A stretch of 64,000 bases of DNA from Colletotrichum lupini. Taxonomy: Eukaryota > Ascomycota > Sordariomycetes > Glomerellales > Glomerellaceae. The translations under genes were made by a program, and so were the position numbers. This document shows positions 36,345 through 46,979 of the stretch, piece by piece. The stretch is taken from assembly GCF_023278565.1 (NCBI RefSeq), contig NC_064680.1, forward strand, positions 4,030,001 to 4,094,000, given 5' to 3'. Within the stretch, counting starts at the first letter, position 1. Each line of letters opens with the position of its first letter. The notes beneath the pieces were generated by a model that did not search any database, had not been told where the DNA came from, and saw only the letters and a list, made by a program, of their open reading frames with translations.

Positions 36345-38670
36345 TAGGTGAACAATCGAGGAAGTTCCTCCAAAGGAGCTATCCGTGTGAGAAGTGTCCG
36401 GCTGGCGGATTGCTCCGTCAATATCCGTACGGGAAACGAGTACCCCGTACGGGTGCCAGGTGGTAACAAGACAAACCTGCTCCAAAGGAGACTGGTCAGA
36501 GCGTCTCCGTGGAATGCGTGGAAACCGTGGATTCCACGCGATGCGTGGAATGCTCCCCTTTTCCCCTCCCTGGCCTTGCCAGTCTGGCGCTACGGTCTGG
36601 GGTTTGGATTCTAAGCTTTGGACTTTGCGTGTCAATTCATCCGCTCTACGGATACTCCGTAACGTACGTTAGAATAGCCACAAGGGGTGGCCTGTAAAAA
36701 GCGAATTGGGGCTAATCCGAGCTGTACATAAACTCTACATCGAGCTTCAGCGGTCTAAGTACAAATAGCCTACCGTCCTACGGAAAACGAACGGTACGGA
36801 GTAGTAGGCCTGTGTCCCTAATTCAACCAATAACCCATATGCTAGCCAGCAAAAATGGATAGTGAAGGCTTGCTGGTTCATTCATCATCGCTACACGAAG
36901 ATGACCAATGGTATTGCCTTGACCTACGCCTAGGCCTCTTCAAATTGACATAGAGCCGCATAATTACACCTCCGGCCCCTTTTCATTCAATGATTATTCC
37001 CGGCGCAGCCGCCACTGGCCCTGTGTTCCTGCTTAAAGACGTGATACATCAAGCTCACTTACATCCGGCGGAGCACTCATTCCCGTCACCGCGAGTCAGA
37101 TTAAGTCACACTCCCGCGTGCCAAACAAAGCCAAGCGAGCGTCCGACCGAGTACAAAGGTAATCCCGTAATGAAGAATGCAGCTTTTGAGTTCATTCCAT
37201 TCCCCACTGGGAATTTTCGTCCCAGCCATCCTTGGAATAAAATCAAGCCGCTCCGCGATGCTGTAGCCTACTATACGCCCATCGCCAGTGCGTTCTGCGT
37301 CTAAGATGTATCGACTTCGAGGCGGGAGGCGATTCATCAAGTGTGATTCCGCGAGAATAAAATTTGCCGAGGGGTTCCTAGGTGAAGGATTTCATCAAGG
37401 TTGACGGGAAGATCGTAAAGCTCACTTGGGCAGCATGGCAGCGAACTGACAAGTCCCAGCGGGAAGCTAGAACATCAAAATCACAGAAGTCTACCTATAA
37501 CACCAGGGCCGGTAGTGCGATGACGGTGGATCAATCGTGCGACTAGGCGATCGGGAGGTGTTGTGCACGGAGGGCCTACGGCCAGCGTGCTCCCCGATGC
37601 CCCGAAGCACATTTTTTTACACGCTGATTTGCTCCACCATCTGCCGTGCCCTATCGAACGTTATCCGGCAGAATAAGGTAGTTCAAACTGTAAACAAAGT
37701 ATAGACTATCTTGGGATGAGGTGGTAGAGTCTATTCAAGCATGAACAATCGTTGGTAAATCCAGCCTCCAGGCCGTATCGGGTCCACGGACCATGAACTA
37801 ATAGATCTCCGACTCCCAGGGAATCCACCCGTCATTTGGAGCATGCAGTAGTGAGACCCTAGCGGTGAAACCTTCTGTTAACGGAAGAACAATTCTTCGT
37901 AAAGCTTCAACGAGAATACCGCCGGCGGGTTGACAAGGTTCGTCTTGTCAGGCAGAACATATTGCGAATGCTCTTGGCGAAGGAGCGACAGCGTCCAGAC
38001 TCCAGCGTCCGCCAGCCCTGATTAGATTCAACAAAGTGTCCGATGCAAAAGTATGGAGTACAGGTACGCTTACCGATCCAGGTTTGCCAATTGGGCACTA
38101 AGCCAGCTTCTCCACATACTACCGAGGTCTTCTAAGGAAACATAGGCGTTGTACCGTTCGCTTCGGACTTTCCCGAGTGTCCAAAGTGCAGTACCTATAG
38201 GTATCCGTTGCAAAGGGTAGCTATCGTTGCTTCCGGGTATGCTCCTCTGTATAAGGTCTTGATGAAGGCTCGAACAGTAGCTGGAACTCCTTGTAGCTCT
38301 TGTAAAAGCCCTTGTATGATTCTGTGTGATTCTCCCCCGGTATGCCTGATGTATGTTTCCCGCGAATTATGTCTGTCTATCCCGAAAAAGCAGCCCAAGC
38401 CACATCCCGCCAGGGGTTGGGTGAAAGACGGAAAGTGACGTGACAAGCCCCCTGAGAAACACCCCTCCCGGGATCCAGTAAATGTACTTGGTACCTAACA
38501 TGAGTGCTAGCTTGTTTAGTAGCTACGTGCCTTGCCATTGTCGGGAGCTGCCCCGGGCTATGCCTTTTTTCCATTCATTTCCTCGCCAATTCATTCCAAG
38601 TCGCTTACCTTCACACCGTGGGACATAACCTTCAAAGAACGAGAGAAGATCGACAACTTCATATTCAGAC
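36345..38670. other. intergenic region, 2.3 kb, no gene recognised
   Basis: Normal composition. Several 60-115-codon open frames lack motifs. It includes short local repeats (CCAAAGGAG and ATGCGTGGAA units at 36370-36560) and CGGATACTCCG (36649-36659) and CGGAGTAGT (36797-36805) motifs. The last few hundred bases should contain the promoter of the Zn2Cys6 gene. Confidence 0.4.
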
Positions 38671-41568
38671 ATGGCTACACGGGCAAATCCGCCCAAGAAG
38701 GTCCGGCTCGCCTGTCGTCGTTGTCGCACAAGGCGAATAAAGGTGAGACTCTCTCATAATCCCCGACCCGCGTTGCGGCTCCAGTCAGATCAAATCCCGC
38801 GCTGGGGTTTGGTCTTACTAGCCTGGACAATGACTGGGACCATCGCCGCGTTACTCCGGCTCAAACTGTTCGGGTTGCTCATTCTCAACTTTTCAGTGCG
38901 ACGGAGAAGTCCCTGCCTGCACGAATTGCGCAAAAGCCGGCGAAACTTGCCTAGATGTTGATAGTCAGAACTCGCGTTTGTTGGTTCCTCGCAAGTAAGT
39001 GTGAATGCCATAATTGCCATGGCCCCTACTGCGCCCTCATTGGATCCATTCTGAGCGCTTCATACTGGAGTCCCATCTGCCCTGCAAGGTACTCAAAGAC
39101 GGCTAGAGGAGTCCATGACTGATGATCCTTATCCACGTATAGCTTTGCGAGCGCGGCACGTGCTAGAATTCAATGGCTAGAGGAAATAATCAAACAGCGG
39201 CTACCTGACGTCGACATAGCAGGCGGTCCGCAAATAGACGCGTTTCCGGACCCGAAAGGATCGGGGGTCGTCGGAGGTGGAGACTACGATGAGGACAATA
39301 TCTCGACATCGTCTCCCCGGTCCGGCCGCGGATGTAGTCAACCGGTGCCGGTGGGAGGGACTATAGTTCTGGGGTCGCAACGATCAGGCAGTCTCAAGCG
39401 TACCGCGGAGGCCGCGGGATCCAACGACCACGACGAAGAGTTCCCGGATCGTGCACACTCGGTCGCCAGGAATTTAGGGATGCTATCGCTCAACTCGGAT
39501 TCAGATCAAAAGCACTATCTGGGATCGAGTTCCGGTGTTCTTTTCACAAATCTCATTGGGGCGTCTCCCTCAAGTGCGGGCTCAACACCGGTTGCTTTGA
39601 TTGATGACGTCCAAGCCCAGGGACCAGCATCTGAATGGCACGACAGCACCATCCCAAGCAACGTCTCGCAAGAATATAATCGTGCCTTGCACGTGTGTCT
39701 ACGGCAGGTTCGTATGCATCTCTTCTCTATGCAAAGGGGCTGCAGACTTCATTTTTGTTACGATAAAGCTGACGCTCGTCTACGCGCAGGAACTTCCAAG
39801 AAAAGAAGATGCCATCAAACTCGTACACACCTACATTCGTTGGATACATCCCGACTACCCAGTTTTAGAAGCGACATCTCTACTGAGTGCCATTGAGGCT
39901 CTTTATGCGACTTTTGAATGCTCGCTGGAAGAAGATCCCTTGCCAAATGGCTGGCCAAGTTCCGTTCAAGCGTTTAGGTGGAATGGATGGCAGGTCACCC
40001 CGAGCGATCAAGGTATGCAAGCGGTGCCTATGCCCGTTGTTGCTTTTACCCTCTTCATGGTGTTCAATATCGCAGCTATCATGAAGATCAGGTCGCGGAT
40101 CTACGAGTTTCCTCCCGAAAGGTTCTACCGTGCCGCTCTACATTTCTCGAAGGATTGTTTCTCGCAGATATCTCTGTCGTCGATTCAAGCTTTGGTAACT
40201 CTGATTATACACAGCATGTTAACCCCTGCAGAGGTCAATCTTTTCACGCTCATCCATATTGCATTGGCGCATTGCGTGGAACTAGGGATTCATAGGGAAC
40301 CACCTGCAGCCATCCAGCCAAGTAGTGAATTTGAGAATCAGCAAATTAAGAGGTTGACTTTCTTCACCATATACTCTTTGGACAGGCAAGTTTCGAGTAG
40401 TGCTTTATTTATATGATTTACTAACAATGATAGATCCATATCATCTATTCAAGGCCGACCCCTTGGCTTCCGCGACGAAACATTCGATATTATGATGCCT
40501 GAACCCCAATTATCACGCACAGGCAATACGAACAGCCTCAACACGATTCCATCCTCCTTCTCGGAGGCTGTCCTGAGATATGCACGCCACCAGTTCGAAC
40601 TTGATAGACTGATTTCCGACGTCAAACAACAACTTTACCATCTGCCCGGCGACTCCCCCTGGTTTCCAATGCCTCGAAACCCGACCGACCAACAAGGAAG
40701 AATCAAACAAGAGCTCGTGAATTGGTGGCGAGAGGTGTCTGAAGAATCTTTTGATTTCCCCGGTGTTGACAACCGACAGCGTCGCATCTGGAAGCTGAAG
40801 CTGAAGATCAAGTATCACACCACGATGGTGATGCTGTACCAGCCTTCACAGGTCATTCGAAACCCCCCTGCCGAGTCTCTCCAGATCTGCTTCAACAATG
40901 CTTCGTCCATTCTGCAGGACTACCAAATGTTGCACGATATTCAAGGTCTTCATCATGGATGGCGAACGGTCCAAAACATTTTCGCGGCCGGGGCGACGCT
41001 GATCTATTCTTTCTGGACGTGCCCCATCGTCCGTCAAAGCGCGTCCACAGCCGACCTTTCCAAAAGTCTGCGCGCTTGTTCAGGTCTCTTGGCAGTTGGT
41101 GGGGAATGGTGGCCGTCTGTCAAAAGGGGACAGAGAAGTTTCGGGGCTATTGTCGACCTCACAGTCCGCAAACTTTACACCGGCAATATGCCATCAAAGA
41201 ATCCCAGACTCTTCATGCCTCTCAGCGCGGAAGACGGAGAGACTGCGATTGAGAACTCAGAAGGAGCACCTGTCTATGACGCATCTGGGCAGCAGTCCGA
41301 CCTTTCCCACATAGCGCTCAACGGCGCAGACGCACCCTGGCACCAGATGGCGGGAGCCTCGATGGAGCTACCGAATGCCCACGACCCGGTACATTGGCAG
41401 GGAGTCTATCCCGCCCCTACATTCCATTCAACAACGAACGACTATGTTCCGGAAATTGAGTCTTTTCTTGCCGATTTCGACAAGTCTGAGTTCAGCTGGA
41501 GCTTTCCTTTGACTAGCATTAGCGATCCCTACGACATAGCGAACTTCCCGAACCCGGGATATCGATGA
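38671..41568 (+). CDS. Zn2Cys6 binuclear-cluster transcription factor
   Basis: Exons 38671-38742, 38897-38994, 39143-39707, 39790-40385 and 40434-41568 give 821 aa. The cluster is split by the first intron and is perfect: C15-X2-C18-X6-C25-X6-C32-X2-C35-X6-C42. A linker with FASAARARIQWLEEIIKQRLP (coiled-coil-like dimerisation helix) follows. The middle homology region starts around ELPRKEDAIKLV and contains FTIYSLDR...GRPLGFRDE, the fungal_trans signature. The C-terminal third is acidic and low in structure. The fourth intron uses a GC donor (GCAAGT at 40386), the only non-GT donor in the window. Such regulators often control the cluster they sit in, here the aldolase, hydrolase, aconitase-like and permease genes. 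Confidence 0.92.
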
Positions 41569-41958
41569 CGCGGGTAGGCACTCGTCAGCGCCGTCTTGGG
41601 ATTTCCCGGGACTTGGAAGGATCTAGCTGCTTGAATGCGCTATCAATTGGGCCACGAGAGTGATCCATACGGATGGCTCCGGGGGTTGGGCTCGCATTGG
41701 GTGTTAGACGGAGTAACCCGTTTTTGGATCTTGCTCAGCTCCCGGACTACTCCGCGTATGCCCCAATTTCGGAGCTCTAAACGGAGCTACCCAGGCCTTT
41801 CGACTGTCCGGACTTGAAGCAGGAGCTGCTACGAATTGTTCATGGCATCGCAATGTCCAGCACGGTTTGGTATCGCAGTACGAGTGGAAGGAGAATGAAA
41901 AAGATGCCGTGCCCTTGGAAGGTCTCTGGACTAGCACTGAGGCATAGAAACCGCAGTC
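41569..41958. promoter_or_regulatory. promoter region of the aconitase-like gene
   Basis: 390 bp. It includes the perfect CGG-N6-CCG palindrome CGGACTACTCCG (41743-41754), about 205 bp before the ATG, and CGGAGTAACCCG (41709-41720). Both are typical of Zn2Cys6 dimers. Confidence 0.45.
41743..41754. promoter_or_regulatory. candidate Zn2Cys6 binding site CGG-N6-CCG
   Basis: CGGACTACTCCG is an inverted CGG pair with six-base spacing. The 11-mer CGGACTACTCC recurs twice upstream of the MFS gene at 45528. Binding is inferred from motif form only. Confidence 0.4.
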
Positions 41959-44459
41959 ATGTCGTTAGCGCTGTTGAAGGCAACTAGGTCAAAAGGGAGC
42001 TTCTCATTCAAACAATCCTCTTACGCCGCATGGAGAAGACATTTTGCAACTCCAGCTGCATCTGTACAAGTTCCGTTAAGTCCTTTGGAGCCGGTAAGTC
42101 TTTTGCATAATTCCTGTCAAAACCAAAGCACTAACTAAGTCTGACCGTGACCTAGTACAACCCATTGGATTATGGAACGCGGCTACAAGCCCTTCATGAC
42201 CTGCAAAAGTCCAACGAACGACCCCTGACTCTCTCCGAAAAGATCCTATACAGCCACCTAGTCCCCGGCAACGATGGGTGGTCGCTCGACGAAATACATC
42301 GAGGCAAGACAATATTGCGCCTGCGACCCGATCGAGTAGCATGTCACGATGCCACAGCAACAATGGCCTTGCTTCAGTTCATTAGCGCTGGTCTTCCACG
42401 CGTCAAAGTTCCGACATCCGTACACAGTGACCACCTGATCGTTGCCGAGAAAGGTGACAAGGAGGATCTCGCCCGTGCCGCTAGCGATCACGAAGAGGTT
42501 TACGCCTTTCTCGGCAGTGCGGCGAAGAAATACGGAATCGGGTACTGGAAGCCAGGAGCGGGAATCATACACACAACCATCTTCGAGAACTACGCATTTC
42601 CAGGCGGCCTGATGATTGGCACGGACTCGCACACACCGAATGCCGGAGGAATGGGCATGCTAGGCATCGGTGTCGGTGGAGCTGATGCTGTTGATGCAAT
42701 GTCTGGTATGCCGTGGGAGCTCGTCTGTCCAAAGGTCTGCGGCGTGCGCCTGACCGGCAAACTCCAGGGATGGAGCTCGTCAAAGGACATAATCTGCAAG
42801 CTTGCGGGTATCCTCACTGTTTCTGGAGGTAAAGGCAAGGTCATTGAGTTCTTTGGTCCAGGCACCGAAACGCTGGGAGCTACGGCAACGGCAACCGTCT
42901 GCAACATGTCTGCCGAAATTGGGTCAACGTCTTGCGTGTTTCCTTACTCTGAAGCCATGTCACGATACCTATCAGCCACGAATCGGAAGAATATCGCCAA
43001 CTATGCCGATATTTTCAAACAGCCACTTCTTGTTGGAGACGAGGGCTGCGACCGCTATTACGACGAAATAATCGAGCTAGACCTGTCTTCCCTTGAGCCT
43101 CACATTAATGGCCCCTTCACCCCAGATCTAGCACACCCACTATCTCAATTCAAACGACACGTCAGCGAGAGCTCATGGCCGTCAGACATCTCTTGCAGTC
43201 TAGTCGGGAGTTGCACCAATAGCTCGTATGAAGATCTAGAAAAGGTTCGCCATCTCGTCGTTCAAGCCAAGGAAGCTGGGCTAGAGAAGACAAAGACTCG
43301 GTTCCTGGTCAGCCCAGGAAGTGAGCAAATCCGTGCTACGGCAGAGGAGGAAGGGATTCTCGATACGCTCAGACAAGCTGGAGCAGTTGTTTTGAGTAAT
43401 TCCTGTGGCCCATGTGTCGGACAATGGGATCGGGAAGACGTCGATGTGAAGAACGCCGAGAGGAACTCGGTCATTTCCAGCTTCAACCGCAACTTCACAG
43501 GTCGCCATGACAGCAATCCGGCCACTCATTCTTTTGTCACATCAACTGAGCTTGCCGCAGCATTTGCCTTCGCTGGCAATCTCACGTTCAACCCCATGAC
43601 TGATGACATCCCCATACCCGGTCCTCATGGTGCTCCCAAGAAGTTCCGTTTCACGCCCCCTCAAGCTGCCGAGCTCCCGATGGCCTTCTCTCCAGGCGCC
43701 GACCGTTTTCAACCTCCTGTACTATCGGACACAACAGACTTGAAAGTCAACATCCTCCCTTCCAGCGATAGACTCCAACTCCTTACACCATTTGACGGAT
43801 GGCAAGTCGGCAAAGCGCGTGACATGAAAATCCTGATCAAGGTGCGTGGAAAATGTACGACAGATCATATCTCGCCCGCTGGTCCTTGGTATAAGTACCG
43901 GGGCCATCTGGAGAATATCAGCAACAACATGCTCCTCGGAGCCACCAACGACTTCTTAGGCGACGCCAGCTCATTGAACATGGTTGGCAAAGCCATGGAT
44001 CCGGTCGATGGCCAAATCAAACCCGTGCCTCAAGCTGCGAGAAGCATGAAGAGCGCTGGCATCAGGTGGTGCATCATCGGAGATGATAATTACGGCGAAG
44101 GAAGCTCGCGAGAACATGCTGCACTGGAGCCGCGATATCTGGGTGGTGTTGCCGTCATTGCCAAGAGCTTTGCCAGAATTCACGAGACGAACTTGAAGAA
44201 GCAGGGCATGTTACCGCTTACGTTCAGTGATCCCGCAGACTACGTCAAAATACAGAAAGGGGACCAAATCACGCTTGCAGACGTCGAAGATGCTGATTTG
44301 CGGCCCGATAAGCAGGTAACCATGGAGGTCGTCACCCTACAAGGTTCCAGGTGGACGACCAAGTTGAATCACAGTTTCGAAATCAATCAGATTGAATGGT
44401 TGCGGGCGGGGAGTGCGCTTAACCACATCAAGCGCGTTGCACTTCGTGGCGAAGCATGA
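41959..44459 (+). CDS. aconitase-family hydratase with mitochondrial presequence
   Basis: Exons 41959-42093 and 42156-44459 give 812 aa. The N-terminus is rich in Ser/Arg/Lys without acids (MSLALLKATRSKGSFSF...AWRRHFATPA), a good mitochondrial presequence with a likely processing site near RHF/AT. [4Fe-4S] ligands are C398 (GSCTNSSYED) plus C462 and C465 (NSCGPCVGQW). Other aconitase blocks are HSDHLIVAEKG, TDSHTPNAGGMG and the C-terminal swivel domain with DDNYGEGSSREHAALEPRYLGG. The length is slightly above that of the citric-acid-cycle enzyme. It lies beside a regulator and catabolic genes, so it may be a pathway-specific paralogue acting on citrate/isocitrate, homocitrate or an unsaturated tricarboxylate, rather than the housekeeping copy. 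That choice is inference. Confidence 0.9.
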
Positions 44460-45527
44460 TGATACCTCGTCGGCGTTAGGCCCCGAGACCCTAGAGGGAT
44501 CATATGATAAAATCTCAAATTCTGTTCTGCATAACGTTCTTCTTGATATCATAAAAACACAGTAACCTTTACATAGGCTCGGACGTGTGCTGTTGTCATC
44601 ATTATGATAACTCTTGCTCCTTACGGATGTCGTAGCCATGATAAGGTACTATTGAACGAGTGATTGTTGTGCGGAGTGTGTAAGTGGAGCAAATTATGAG
44701 GCGATGATGTCCCGCCTCAACATACCCTCAGCGTTATGGAACCCGTTATATGCGGCGAGATGTTGAAATGGAACGGGATGGATGTTCACGATTCATGTTG
44801 TCAAGCCAAACTCGCGAGACCGGTGGTCTATGGGGGACTTTTTCGCAACTTCATGATGGCGAATATCAATTTGCATTCTTAAGGAGTAGTCCGGGCAATG
44901 AGATTGGACTTCTCCATGTGACGGACAGTTCCGCTAGGACACGGACTACTCCACTAGGCAAGGGAGTGAAGGGTTGAAATAGTTCCGAGATGACCTTTAC
45001 AAGCCTTAGCAGTGGCTGGAATAACCCGAGACAGGTACGGAGAAGCCCACTATCGAACGACTTGACTTCTCTATCTACACTGACATGGCAGACACCTGAA
45101 TCTTTCGATTCCGTGGCCACCTATTGGCTGGATGCTTGTATGAAGTAGAAGGATAGGCTGGGCGTGTACTCCGTAATCCTCATAGCTTCAGGTAGACCTT
45201 TGTACGGATACTCTACTAGCGGGTAAGAACCTGGGGTTAGATTGGGGGTATGCGGGGTAATTCTGGGGTTTCCGTCTTGTCACTCGACAATCAGAACAGA
45301 CTGACATCTGTGTCTCCCTTTGGTGTGTGTCTGAAAAGTAATGCTGATGTTCAGAAAGACATAACTTAAGACCCCTCGTCACCAAGCACCATGCCGCGTT
45401 ATTTCAACTGGCATGCCTTCTCTTGTTCTTGCAGTAAGAGATATTGGAGAAATGTTTCATCTGCAAGAATTCTGATTGATCGTTTTAGCCTTCCCTTTCC
45501 TATTCACAAGCTTCAATACCAACAACA
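44460..45527. promoter_or_regulatory. promoter region of the interrupted MFS gene
   Basis: 1,068 bp. GGAGTAGTCCG (44883-44893) and CGGACTACTCC (44942-44952) form an inverted pair; TACTCCG (45167-45173) and CGGATACTC (45204-45212) lie nearer the gene. No coding signal is seen. Confidence 0.4.
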
Positions 45528-46777
45528 ATGGCTGTTGATAAATCCAGGGGAAAGGGTGACACAATGCAAGCCAGCTCTGATCATATCGACGATTTACAAT
45601 CCTTTCAAGAGCAAGATATTTCCCTTGATAAAGATGTCACTGATGTCAACTTCAGCATGGCAGAAGAGGAATTCATTGCTCACGAGAAGAGTTTGGTGAG
45701 GAAACTCGACTACACACTCGTCCCTATGGTCAGTCGTCTGAAAACAGCAGCTTGAGATCCAGTACAAAGGTTAACAGCTTCTAGGTCTGGCTCTTGTATC
45801 TTTTCAACTATCTTGATCGAAACAACATTGCGTAAGATTCTTATAACCTTCAACTCGTGCAATATTGGTCAGTCTCTAATAGTAACTGGTCACAGTCAAG
45901 CCCGATTGAGCTCATTTGAGAAGAATCTCAATCTGACTGGAAATCAATTCAACGTTGCCGTTTCCATCCTGAACATAGGCTACATGTTGATGCATCTTCC
46001 CAGGTAAGAGAGACGTGCTTGGAATTCTGCCCATCCACGCTGAAGTACTGACATTCATCAAGTAACATGCTCATAACTCGGACACGGCCCGGCATATACA
46101 TCCCTGCTTGTACATCATTGTGGTCTATCGTCTCAGCTGCCACGGCTGGAGCTGGCAATTACACCCACCTTCTTGTTATACGACTCTTTCTTGGCATCGC
46201 GGAAGCCCCGTTCTTCCCCGGAGCCATGTATCTTCTATCATGCTGGTATCCACGCAAAGAGCTAGCATTGTGCACTGCCGTCTTATACTCTGGCGTCCTC
46301 CTTGCCACGGCATTCTCTGGACTTATTGCTGCTGGCGTGCTCTCGAGCCTCGAGGGCGCAAGGGGCATCGCTGGTTGGCAGTGGCTGTTCATCATCGAAG
46401 GAGCTGGAAGTTTCACCGCAGCGCTTCTAGGTTTCGCGCTGCTTCCTGACTTCCCCGGACAGAGGTCGGGTGTTGCCAAGTGGTTGCTCACAGATGCTGA
46501 GCAAAGAGTCGCGGTTGAGCGTATTCGAAGAGATCGGGTTTCTTTACCAGAGGCAGACTCGAGTGTCTGGAACGGGCTGAAACTTGCCATCAAAGACCCC
46601 CGTACTTGGGTATTCGTGAGTCACGCTGAAATTTGCAGAGAAAATATTACGCACAGAGATGCCGAACGGTACACTGACACAGCAGTAAAACAGGTGGTAA
46701 TGCTGACCGCGAATCATTCAGCCTATGGCTTTAACAATTTCTTTCCCACGATCGTCAAGGGCTTTAAGCTTGGTAGC

Positions 46778-46979
46778 TGTCGGATTAGAAGTCCAATTCG
46801 ACCGCGGCATACAGCCGACTGCGCAGGGGCCAATTAGGGGCCCTATTTACGATTATCGTAGCTAGCCCAACCTACGGTTAGAACCTCCTTTTTATACCTA
46901 CGCAGATATTTATATAGTTTAATTAATCTCTTTATTAAATACGGTTCGAACTAACTACCCTATAATAGGGATATTAATA
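46778..46979 (+). repeat. 5' LTR (202 bp) of Copia copy 2
   Basis: Differs from copy 1 by a 3-bp deletion (TACCTACGCAG instead of TACCTACTACGCAG) and point changes. It retains more C/G than its 3' partner. Confidence 0.9.

Noticed and set aside
36990..37304. An open frame of 104 codons in the 2.3-kb intergenic region
   Set aside because: No recognisable motif, no splice-supported extension and no counterpart features; likely chance.
38195..38446. A minus-strand open frame of 83 codons before the Zn2Cys6 gene
   Set aside because: Looks protein-like in parts (IIQGLLQELQGVPATVRAF), but its plus strand shows simple short repeats; there is no start context or homologous motif I can defend.
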